From: Amycolatopsis sp. | GTDB lineage: Bacteria > Actinomycetota > Actinomycetes > Mycobacteriales > Pseudonocardiaceae | Assembly: GCF_025464955.1 (NCBI RefSeq) | Contig: NZ_JAODNM010000097.1 | Coordinates: 1 to 64,000 of the forward strand | Direction of reading: 5' to 3' | Length of the DNA stretch: 64,000 nucleotides | Shown here: positions 22,550 to 29,530 of the stretch, piece by piece | Layout of the letters: every line of letters begins with the position of its first letter | Numbering within the stretch: position 1 is the first letter of the stretch | Notes under the pieces: model-generated | Seen by the model: only the letters and a program-made list of their open reading frames with translations | Database searches by the model: none | Told to the model about the DNA's origin: nothing | Position numbers and translations under genes: made by a program

Positions 22550-24004
22550 GTGCTCAGTGAAGCCACCTTGGTCGATGCTCGCGTGGCACCGCGAGTGAGC
22601 GCCGATACCGCGTGGGCAGCGCTGGCCAGGCGGATCCAGGGACGAGTGCTCCAGCCGTCGGATTCCGCGTTCGCGTCCTTCGCCGCGCCCGCCAACACCC
22701 GTTATGACCGGATTGTGCCCCAGGGTATCGTGCTGCCCACGACCGAGGCCGACATCGCCGCCACCCTCGCTTGGGCGCACGACCACCAGCTGCCCGTCAC
22801 GACCCGCAGCGGCGGCCACAACTACGCGGGATACTCCAGCACTGAAGGATTGCTCATCCACCTGGGCATGCTCACGGCACGCACAGTCGACACGAACGCG
22901 GCGACGGCCACTGTCCAAGCGGGCACGCGCAACAACGACCTGCTCGACGCACTGGCGCCCACGGGGCTGACGTGGGCGTTCGGACGCTGCCCCACCATCG
23001 GCATCTCCATCTCCGGGTACCTCCTCGGCGGCGGGCTGGGCCTGCACACCCGGCGCCTCGGCATGGCGTCGGACACGCTGCTGTCCACTCGCATCGTGAC
23101 CGCCACCGGCGAAATCCTCTTCTGCGACGAGAACACGAACGCGGATCTGTTCTGGGCCTGTCGCGGGGGCGCGGGCGGTAATTTCGGCATCAACACCTCC
23201 TTTACTTTCCAGCTTCATCCAGCACCCGAAGTCACCGTCTACCGGCTCGCCTTCGACGGGCGAAAGGCCGACGACGTGCTGCTCGCAATGCAGGACCTGA
23301 TCACGGACCCCGCCCTGCTGCGCTCGTTCGCCGCACAGTTCGGCGCCAAGACGTCGGGGACCCGTGCCGCGCGGGCCGCCGGCAATATCAGCCTGTACGC
23401 CGAAGGGTGGTACTACGGGCCACAATCGGAGTTGGAGACCATCCTGACCCGGGTCACCAGCGTCGCCCGGCCCACCTCGACCTACATCGCGCAGCTCGAC
23501 GGGCTCCGCGCGCAACGCTACTTCAGCGATGAGACCGCCTCGAATCCCTTCACCACCACGTCGATCGTCGCCCGCACTCCGATGTCCACACAGGACGCCG
23601 CCTGCATCATCGAGCACCTGCGCACCTGGCCGGGCAGTTCCAGCGGCTCCGGTGCTTCGGTGGCCTTCTTCGCGATGGGCGGAGCGGACAGCGACCCCGC
23701 ACCCGACGCAACCGCCTTCGTGCACCGCGACGCCGCATTCATCCTCGCCGCCACCTCCCGCTGGACGGCGGCGGACGGTCCGGCCGCCCCACAACGAGCC
23801 GCCGCCTGGGTCGGCGGGGTCCGCCGCGACCTGAGCCCCGTCTTGGGGCCGGGCTCGTTCGTCAACTTCCCGGACCCCACCCTGCCACGCTGGTGGGACG
23901 CCTATTACGGAGCCAACTACGAACGCTTGGTCAAGATAAAGAACACCAGCGATCCGGCCGGACTGTTCCGGTATCCACAAGGCATCAGAGCCCTGCGGCC
24001 GTGA
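22550..24004 (+). CDS. Bicovalent-type FAD-linked oxidase (berberine-bridge-enzyme-like)
   Basis: This 484-aa protein starts at GTG 22550 with AGGGAG 7 nt upstream. The FAD_binding_4 domain contains TRSGGHNYAGYS, whose His usually carries FAD, and GRCPTIGISISGYLLGGGLG, whose Cys forms the second covalent link. The C-terminal BBE motif is YYGANYERLVKIKNTSDPAG. Relatives oxidise sugars, alkaloids or polyketide intermediates with O2. No signal peptide is visible. It leads a plus-strand series with an esterase and a PEBP-like lipoprotein. Confidence 0.92.
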   Translation: MLSEATLVDARVAPRVSADTAWAALARRIQGRVLQPSDSAFASFAAPANTRYDRIVPQGIVLPTTEADIAATLAWAHDHQLPVTTRSGGHNYAGYSSTEGLLIHLGMLTARTVDTNAATATVQAGTRNNDLLDALAPTGLTWAFGRCPTIGISISGYLLGGGLGLHTRRLGMASDTLLSTRIVTATGEILFCDENTNADLFWACRGGAGGNFGINTSFTFQLHPAPEVTVYRLAFDGRKADDVLLAMQDLITDPALLRSFAAQFGAKTSGTRAARAAGNISLYAEGWYYGPQSELETILTRVTSVARPTSTYIAQLDGLRAQRYFSDETASNPFTTTSIVARTPMSTQDAACIIEHLRTWPGSSSGSGASVAFFAMGGADSDPAPDATAFVHRDAAFILAATSRWTAADGPAAPQRAAAWVGGVRRDLSPVLGPGSFVNFPDPTLPRWWDAYYGANYERLVKIKNTSDPAGLFRYPQGIRALRP

Positions 24005-24051
24005 CGTGTCCATCCGCGGAGACGCGAATCAGCAAACCGGAGGTATCCCAG

Positions 24052-24864
24052 ATGTCCCCTCTCACCGTGCCGCTGTGGCCCGGCGGCGAACACCCAGCCA
24101 TGAAGGTCGTCTTCCCTCGGCAACAAAGCCAGAAACCGAGCCCGGCCGTCCTGGTATTCCAAGGTGGCGCCTATGCGACGCATGCGGGGAGCGGCGGGGG
24201 ATCCGCGGAATGGCTGGCGAAACAAGGGATCGTCGGCGTGGGAGTGGAGTACCGAACACAAGGCACCTCGGACGCGTATCCGGAGAACTACGCCGACGCC
24301 GCGCGCGCGATCCGCATTGTTCGAGACCGAGCGGCCGAATGGAACATCGATCCCGGCCGAATCGGGATCTTGGGGTATTCGGCCGGTGGACACCTCGCTT
24401 CGCTGCTCAGCACCCAGCCCGACCTGTACGCGGCTCCGGACGACGACCTCGCCGGCCGGGTCTCGGCACGACCCGATCTCGTCATCCTGGGCTATCCGTT
24501 GATCACCTTCGTCGACGGGTACTTCCCCGGTGCGTTCGCCAATTCGGCGGCGAACTTCTTCGGCCGACGCGATACGCCCGAAAGCCTCCGGCGTGACTTC
24601 TCGAACGAGTTGCATGTCGACCGGTCTCACCCGCCGGTGTTCATCTGGACGACCAAAGATGACGCCCTTGTTCCTTACACGCATTCGGAGCTGTTCGTCG
24701 ACGCCTGCCGGAAGGCCGACGTGCCCGTGCGGTATGAGGTCTTTCCCCACGGCCCCCACGGCATGGGCTTGGCCCTTCAGCAGACGAGCGAAGTACGCAA
24801 CTGGACCAGCCAGCTCGTCGAGTGGCTCGAGGAAAGGTGGGGAGAACGCTTCGCACAACACTGA
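24052..24864 (+). CDS. Alpha/beta hydrolase, BD-FAE/acetyl-xylan-esterase-like
   Basis: This 270-aa protein starts at ATG 24052 after GGAGG. It has the oxyanion segment VLVFQGGAYATHAGSGGG, the nucleophile elbow GILGYSAGGHLAS, the Asp in WTTKDDALVPYTHS and the His in FPHGPHGMGLA. This fits the Aes/BD-FAE group, which cleaves acetyl or feruloyl esters. No secretion signal is visible. It lies 47 bp after the FAD oxidase and 62 bp before the PEBP lipoprotein, so all three are probably co-transcribed. Confidence 0.9.
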   Translation: MSPLTVPLWPGGEHPAMKVVFPRQQSQKPSPAVLVFQGGAYATHAGSGGGSAEWLAKQGIVGVGVEYRTQGTSDAYPENYADAARAIRIVRDRAAEWNIDPGRIGILGYSAGGHLASLLSTQPDLYAAPDDDLAGRVSARPDLVILGYPLITFVDGYFPGAFANSAANFFGRRDTPESLRRDFSNELHVDRSHPPVFIWTTKDDALVPYTHSELFVDACRKADVPVRYEVFPHGPHGMGLALQQTSEVRNWTSQLVEWLEERWGERFAQH

Positions 24865-24926
24865 ACTCCGCCGCGAGAAAGCTCGATCCGCCCTTAACCC
24901 ACTCAGATTCACAGGAGAAAACAAGC

Positions 24927-25601
24927 ATGATTTACCGCAAATCCCTGCTGGTCGCGACCGCCCTCACGCTGGCGGGTCTCAGCGCCGGCTGCAGTAGTGA
25001 CACACCCGCGGCAGCACCGGCCGCGCCGGCCACAACAGCCGCCCAAGGAGCTGCCGACTCAACGCCAGAGGGCCGGCCCAACCCGTATGCGTACCTGCCA
25101 AAGGTGCCGACGTTCACGCTGACCAGCGAGACGGTGAAGGACGGGCAACCGCTGCCGACGGCCCAGCTGTCCGGGGTGTTCAAGGTTCCCGGCGGGCAGG
25201 ACATCTCGCCGCAGCTCTCCTGGTCCGGATTCCCCGCGTCGACAAAGAGCTTCGTGGTATCCATGTACGACCCCGAGGCACCGACCGGCAACGGTTTCTT
25301 GCACTGGGTCGTCGCGGATATCCCGGGGTCGGCGACCTCCCTGCCCGCCAACGCCGGTTTACCCGCCAGCACCACGCTGCCCGCCGGAGCATTCCAGCTC
25401 AACGGCGACGCGGGCGCGGCTCGCTACATCGGCGGCGCGCCCCCGGCCAAGTCCGGCACACACGACTACTACCTCACGGTGACCGCTCTTGACGAGGCGA
25501 AGACCGGGGGCACCGCGTCCACCAGCGGCGCCCTGCTCGCCTTCACCATCGGCAGTCACGTCGTCGCCCGGGCAACGATCGTCTGCCCCACCGTTGGCTG
25601 A
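24927..25601 (+). CDS. PEBP (YbhB/YbcL) family lipoprotein
   Basis: This 224-aa protein starts at ATG 24927 (AGGAG upstream). The N-terminus is a lipoprotein signal ending LAGLSAGC, so lipidation and display outside the membrane are expected. After an Ala/Thr/Pro linker the PEBP fold follows: ISPQLSWSGFPASTKSFVVS, MYDPEAPTGNGFLHWVVADI and KSGTHDYYLTVTALD. Bacterial PEBPs are linked to kinase or protease inhibition or lipid binding, mostly untested. It is a close paralogue of the protein at 27850-28527. Confidence 0.92.
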   Translation: MIYRKSLLVATALTLAGLSAGCSSDTPAAAPAAPATTAAQGAADSTPEGRPNPYAYLPKVPTFTLTSETVKDGQPLPTAQLSGVFKVPGGQDISPQLSWSGFPASTKSFVVSMYDPEAPTGNGFLHWVVADIPGSATSLPANAGLPASTTLPAGAFQLNGDAGAARYIGGAPPAKSGTHDYYLTVTALDEAKTGGTASTSGALLAFTIGSHVVARATIVCPTVG

Positions 25602-25621
25602 TTCACCACCGGATGATCCAT

Positions 25622-25656
25622 CGCCGTGGCGTGCGGTATCCCCGCACGCCACGGCG
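25622..25656. terminator. Perfect 15-bp hairpin after the PEBP lipoprotein gene
   Basis: CGCCGTGGCGTGCGG (25622-25636) pairs exactly with 25642-25656 around a 5-nt loop. It starts 20 bp after the PEBP stop. There is no T-run, which is common in actinobacteria. Confidence 0.75.
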
Positions 25657-25672
25657 AACGTACGGAGGTACC

Positions 25673-26287
25673 GTGTCCAGCACCCAAGTCGTCGCCACCT
25701 CGGTGGGCGACGCACGCATCACTTGGCACCCCAGCGCACAACCCCATGCGGTTCTCGCCCTCGGCCACGGATCTGCCACCGGCATCGACTCCCCCGACCT
25801 CCAGGCGCTCGCCGCCACCCTGCCGGCACACGGCATCACTGTGGCGCTCGTTGAACAACCGTGGCTGGTCTCGGGTTCCTACACCACGGCCACTTCGTCC
25901 GATCTCGACACCGCATGGCGCGAATTATGGCCTCACCTCGAGGAGACCGGCCTCCTGGTGATCGTCGGGGGCCGCAGTGCCGGTTCACAGGTCGCTGTCC
26001 GCACAGCGCGTGAACTCGACGCTCAAGCAATCGTCGCGCTGGCCTATCCCCTCTACAGTCCCGGCAGCCGGGAAGAACTGCTCAACACCGACTTACCCAC
26101 CCTCATCGTCCAAGGCGGTGACGACCCCTTCGGGCGACCGGCCGACTTCCCCAGGTTGCCGCCCAAGATGGAAATGGTCGAAATACTCGACGCGAATCAC
26201 ACGTTCACCAGCAGGCGGGGAAATCGGAAGACCTTGAAAACAATCACCGCCGCCGTTATCTACTGGCTTGAACGGCAACAACTCTGA
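25673..26287 (+). CDS. Alpha/beta hydrolase (KANL3/Tex30-like)
   Basis: This 204-aa protein starts at GTG 25673 with GGAGG 7 nt upstream, just behind the terminator hairpin. Motifs are ALGHGSATGIDSPDL, the elbow VGGRSAGSQVA, the Asp in IVQGGDDPFGRP and the His in ILDANHTF. Family proteins are small hydrolases of unknown substrate. A deleted copy lies at 13218-13412. The GTG downstream of a strong hairpin suggests that it has its own promoter or is poorly expressed from upstream. Confidence 0.88.
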   Translation: MSSTQVVATSVGDARITWHPSAQPHAVLALGHGSATGIDSPDLQALAATLPAHGITVALVEQPWLVSGSYTTATSSDLDTAWRELWPHLEETGLLVIVGGRSAGSQVAVRTARELDAQAIVALAYPLYSPGSREELLNTDLPTLIVQGGDDPFGRPADFPRLPPKMEMVEILDANHTFTSRRGNRKTLKTITAAVIYWLERQQL

Positions 26288-26310
26288 ATCCGCCGGCGGG
26301 AGCGCCGAGC

Positions 26311-27225
26311 TCAGCTGGGGCCCAGGCGCGCCGCGATGTAAGGCGGAGTGACGGCTGTCGCGTCGGCGATGGCCGCGACGAAGGCGGCCGTGATCGGGTC
26401 CGGCCGGACCCGGGTGTAGACGGTCAACGACCGCTGGATGACTGGGTCCGGGCGCAGGATGACGCCCTCGAAATTCGGCTGGATGATATTGCACGGCACG
26501 AGTGCGAGGCCGAGACCGGCCCGGACCATGGACAGGGCCGCTGAGCCTTGCTCGGTGCGCACAGAGACGCGTGGTTGGAATCCCGCCGCGAGGCACGCCT
26601 GATCGAGAAAATTCGACAGGCCACTTTGAGCGGTGAAATGCACCCATTCGCGTTCGGCTAGTTCGGCGAGACGAATACGAGCGGGTTCAGCCGGGAGATT
26701 TGACCCGGGTGGCGCCACGATCACGAACTCTTCGGCGCCGATCTCGGCGGTGGGTCCGTCCCAGTCGGCCGGTGCCGGCCCGACGGCGAGGTCGGCCTGC
26801 CCGGCCTCCATCGCGGCCGCTAGGTCATCGGTGTGGCGGAACTCGACCAGGTGAGCCTGGACCTCCGGATAGGACTTCCGCCAGACCTGCAACGCGGTGG
26901 GGATGACCCCGACGCTGATCGAGTACAGCGTGCCGATGTGCAGTTCACCTGTGGCGAGCCCAGCGATTCGCTTCGCGGCCATACTCACACGCTCCGCGTG
27001 GGCAAGGCTGGCGCGAGCGTGGGGAAGCACGGTTCGTCCGGCCGGGGTCAGCCGGACCTTGCGGGACAGCCGCTCGAGCAGTGGACCACCCAGGTCACGT
27101 TCCAGCGCCAGGATCTGATGTGACAACCCCGGCTGACTGACATGCAACAACTCCGCGGCAGCGGTGAACGACCCCTCGTCTACTACCGCCACGAAGTACT
27201 CGAGCTGCCGCAGCGAGATCGTCAT
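26311..27225 (-). CDS. LysR-type transcriptional regulator
   Basis: This is a 304-aa regulator. The N-terminal HTH is LRQLEYFVAVVDEGSFTAAA / ELLHVSQPGLSHQILALERD, followed by a periplasmic-binding-like effector domain (GELHIGTLYSISVGVIPTAL, GLGLALVPCNII). The C-terminus has a close partial copy at 14214-14384. It faces the DLH-like gene tail to tail (24 bp), and its start is divergent from the PEBP2 region. A target gene cannot be assigned. Confidence 0.93.
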   Translation of the reverse strand: MTISLRQLEYFVAVVDEGSFTAAAELLHVSQPGLSHQILALERDLGGPLLERLSRKVRLTPAGRTVLPHARASLAHAERVSMAAKRIAGLATGELHIGTLYSISVGVIPTALQVWRKSYPEVQAHLVEFRHTDDLAAAMEAGQADLAVGPAPADWDGPTAEIGAEEFVIVAPPGSNLPAEPARIRLAELAEREWVHFTAQSGLSNFLDQACLAAGFQPRVSVRTEQGSAALSMVRAGLGLALVPCNIIQPNFEGVILRPDPVIQRSLTVYTRVRPDPITAAFVAAIADATAVTPPYIAARLGPS

Positions 27226-27542
27226 GGACGGAACCTAGCAGATTGACACTTTCGATGCCGCTTGCCTACTCCCAGGCTGACCTGTCTTTCCCTGACCGAA
27301 AGAGATACCGGCCGATACCGAAGGGAGTACCGAATGCCCATGATCATCCCGCTACTCCCGGTGTCGATCGGCCGCCGTTCGGTGACAAATCGGGCATCGG
27401 CCGATCGCCGGGGTGAACCGTGGAGATGGACACCATCCAGCTGGAGCAGTGCTCGACTGGATGAACAGGTGTGGCCCCGCAGTGAGCGGGAAGGACCACG
27501 AACGGCCTCATATCGCCTGGTAGGGGCTGTGCCGAGACTGTC
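27226..27542. other. Upstream region of LysR and repeat copy D
   Basis: No supported gene. Long minus-strand frames cross it but have no motif. It should carry the LysR promoter (left edge) and the promoter driving copy D and PEBP2; no clear -10/-35 pair was picked out. Confidence 0.4.
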
Positions 27543-27617
27543 ATGCAGGAAACTTATCGGAGTGAGACTTCTTACCTGTTGGACACCGGCCCGGCCGGTC
27601 GGCATGATTGTGCGTAA
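27543..27617 (+). repeat. Dispersed element copy D / 24-codon ORF
   Basis: ATG 27543 opens MQETYRSETSYLLDTG..., ending at TAA 27617. It shares its first 18 nt with copies A and C, and shares the sequence after the stop with copy B. The PEBP2 gene starts 232 bp downstream on the same strand; the space between has no supported gene. Confidence 0.75.
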
Positions 27618-27849
27618 TCCACTGCTGTCGTTTTCCACCCTCCGGCCGGAATTGGCGTGAACGAACTTCACGTGTTCCATCCGCACGGTGAAGGCAGGCG
27701 TGGAAATACCGTTCGTAAATTATTGTAACCGCTCATCGGTAACCCGCAATCCACTATGGACTGTGTTGAACCACGTTCTTGCGGGTATGGCCGAGCGAGA
27801 CATCGTCACAAGACCAGGTAACGTCGTCATCCATTTAGGAGAACAGCAG

Positions 27850-28527
27850 ATGAACCGCAAGCTTCTGAAGATCACCACGGCGCTCACCGCGCTGGGTCTG
27901 GGTGCCGCGGCGGTGGTGGTCGGTACCGCGGGCACCGCGGCCGCCACGCCGTCGGCGCCGGACATCTCGGTGCACGGTATTGTCGCGTCGCTGGGAATCG
28001 GCCGTCCGAACCCGTACCGGTACTTGCCGAAGGTTCCGTCGTTCCAGCTGACGAGTCAGACCGTGAAGGACGGGCGTCCACTGCCGAAGCCCCAGTTCTC
28101 CGGGGTGTTCGGTGCGGGTGGTCAGGACATCTCCCCGCAGCTGTCCTGGTCGGACTTCCCCAAGAACACCAAGAGCTTCACCGTGTCCATGTATGACCCC
28201 GAGGCCCCGACGGGCAGCGGTTTCCTGCACTGGCTGGTCTCCGACATTCCCGGGACCACGACGTCGCTGCCGGTCAACGCCGGTGCGCTCAGCAGCACAA
28301 CCCTGCCGGCCGGCGCCTTCCAGCTGAACGCCGACTCGGGAATGCCGCGGTACATCGGCGCGGCTCCGCCGGCGAAGTCCGGTGAGCACGACTACTTCAT
28401 CACCGTGACGGCGCTCGATGTGCCTAAGACAGGCCTGACCGCCACTACCAGTGGCGCGTTGTTCGCGTTCAGCACCGACAGTCACGTCGTCGGTCGCGCG
28501 ACGCTGGTCTGCCCGACGTGGGGATGA
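27850..28527 (+). CDS. Secreted PEBP (YbhB/YbcL) family protein
   Basis: This 225-aa protein starts at ATG 27850 with AGGAG upstream. The N-terminus is a Sec-type signal peptide (KLLKITTALTALGLGAAAVV, cleavage likely after TAAA) with no lipobox Cys, unlike its paralogue at 24927. The PEBP core is YLPKVPSFQLTSQTVKDG, DISPQLSWSDFPKNTKSF, DPEAPTGSGFLHWLVSDIPG and GEHDYFITVTALD. The two paralogues are highly similar after the linker, so one probably arose by duplication within the island. The biochemical role is unproven. Confidence 0.92.
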   Translation: MNRKLLKITTALTALGLGAAAVVVGTAGTAAATPSAPDISVHGIVASLGIGRPNPYRYLPKVPSFQLTSQTVKDGRPLPKPQFSGVFGAGGQDISPQLSWSDFPKNTKSFTVSMYDPEAPTGSGFLHWLVSDIPGTTTSLPVNAGALSSTTLPAGAFQLNADSGMPRYIGAAPPAKSGEHDYFITVTALDVPKTGLTATTSGALFAFSTDSHVVGRATLVCPTWG

Positions 28528-28536
28528 TCCGCTGAC

Positions 28537-28576
28537 TGCTGTGGCGTGCGACGGCCTACCCCCGCGCGCCACAGCA
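28537..28576. terminator. Hairpin after the PEBP2 gene
   Basis: TGCTGTGGCG (28537-28546) pairs with CGCCACAGCA (28567-28576) around 20 nt. It is positioned like the hairpin after PEBP1 and shares its GTGGCG core, so the gene and terminator seem to have been duplicated together. Confidence 0.65.
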
Positions 28577-28702
28577 CCGGGCCGGTGGCCAGCGGGTCCG
28601 GCGGCGTGGGCTGGTTGTCCGTCCCCGGCGTCGGCGAATTGCCCGGCTGCTCGGCCGTAGGTGGCCCGTGTTTTGACGTCCATGGTGTCCTACTGGAATT
28701 GC

Positions 28703-28999
28703 TTACTGTGCGAACGTGCTGTGGGGCTGCGGGCTGTTGCGGAACAAGGCTGCCGTGGCCTCCCACAGGGCGCGCTGAACCGTCTCGTCGCGGCCGAGTT
28801 CCGGGCACGGCAGGGGCTTGGTGTCCTTGACCGCGAAGTAGCCTCCGGTGCTGTCGGCGAATGCGGGGTCGGTCGCGAGTCGCACGATGATTCCGGCGCC
28901 GAGGTGGGGGTTGCCCATGTCCAGCCGGGTCAGGATCATCCTCACCACGGCGGAGAGAGGGTGATCGTCGCCGAGTCCGGTGGCGTTGAACCCGGGGCA
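28703..28999 (-). pseudogene. SDR C-terminal fragment, paralogue of the 17270 gene
   Basis: The minus strand reads PGFNATGLGDD, GAGIIVRLATDPAFADSTGG and YFAVKDTKPLPCPELGR. It aligns closely with the last about 95 residues of the SDR at 17270-18160. The catalytic N-terminal two thirds are missing. At the right edge it is joined directly to recombinase sequence, so a deletion here removed both the SDR 5' part and the integrase 5' part. Confidence 0.82.
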
Positions 29000-29282
29000 G
29001 CACTACGGCGAGTGGAAGGACGTGCTCGTCTCGGCAGGCGTCCGCGAGGCGCGGTTGCACGACGCACGGCACACCGCAGCGACGTTCCTGCTTGTGCTCG
29101 GCGTGGCTCAGCGGGCCGTGATGGACGTGATGGGCTGGTCCAAGATCAGCATGGCCCAGCGCTACCAGCACGTGCCTGACGATCTCCGCCGCAACATCGC
29201 GTCGCAGGTCGGGGGACTGCTCTGGAAGACGCCGAACGACGACGAAGACGGTTCGCCGAAGGACACCCAAAAGGCCGGCTAG
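28999..29282 (+). pseudogene. Tyrosine recombinase (phage-type integrase), C-terminal fragment
   Basis: About 93 codons remain: RLHDARHTAATFLLVLGV (catalytic Arg with the HxxR motif), MGWSKISMAQRYQHV (catalytic Tyr), then an acidic tail. The N-terminal DNA-binding domain and the first catalytic Arg region are gone. It ends 77 bp from the tRNA-Thr gene, the usual position of an integrase relative to its att site. It cannot catalyse excision alone. Confidence 0.85.
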
Positions 29283-29316
29283 AACGACAAGTGAGACTGA
29301 AACTGAGACGATCCGC

Positions 29317-29353
29317 GACCAGGGAGCTTCCCATCTTTGGAAACTCCCTGGTC
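29317..29353. terminator. Hairpin downstream of tRNA-Thr
   Basis: GACCAGGGAG (29317-29326) pairs exactly with CTCCCTGGTC (29344-29353). It lies 8 bp beyond the tRNA 3' end in the direction of tRNA transcription. A trace (CCCCTGGTCAGGGG) also lies beside the left att-like copy. Confidence 0.7.
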
Positions 29354-29360
29354 AGAGGGG

Positions 29361-29433
29361 AGCCGGCAAGGGGGATCGAACCCCTGACCTCCTGTTTACA
29401 AGACAGGTGCTCTACCAGCTGAGCTATACCGGC
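29361..29433 (-). tRNA. tRNA-Thr (anticodon TGT)
   Basis: This 73-nt gene has a full cloverleaf. The acceptor GCCGGTA pairs with TGCCGGC (one T-G pair), and the D-arm contains AGCTCAGCTGGTAGAGC. The anticodon stem CCTGT/ACAGG surrounds loop CTTGTAA, and the T-arm is AGGGGTTCGATCCCCCT. The discriminator is T, with no encoded CCA. AGTATA at 29469-29474 (TATACT on the coding strand) is a possible -10 element 36 bp upstream. Its 3' half is duplicated at 11066-11109, which marks it as an integration target. Confidence 0.95.
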
Positions 29434-29530
29434 CGATCGATCGCGCCGACCGCGGGCGGCGCACGGTGAGTATATCGAGTCCCCAACGACTGCTCCTGCG
29501 TAGGCCGCCATCAGGCCATACTTGGTCAGC

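Larger units (their letters stand above)
11066..29402. mobile_element. Decayed genomic island integrated at tRNA-Thr
   Basis: A 44-bp segment at 11066-11109 is 42/44 identical to 29359-29402, the 3' half of an intact tRNA-Thr(TGT) gene. A truncated tyrosine recombinase gene ends 77 bp before the right copy. This is the classic layout of an element integrated at a tRNA 3' end. The 18.3 kb between holds oxidoreductases, hydrolases and many fragments, with no conjugation or replication genes. The element therefore seems degraded, and the boundaries are inferred from the direct repeats. Confidence 0.65.
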
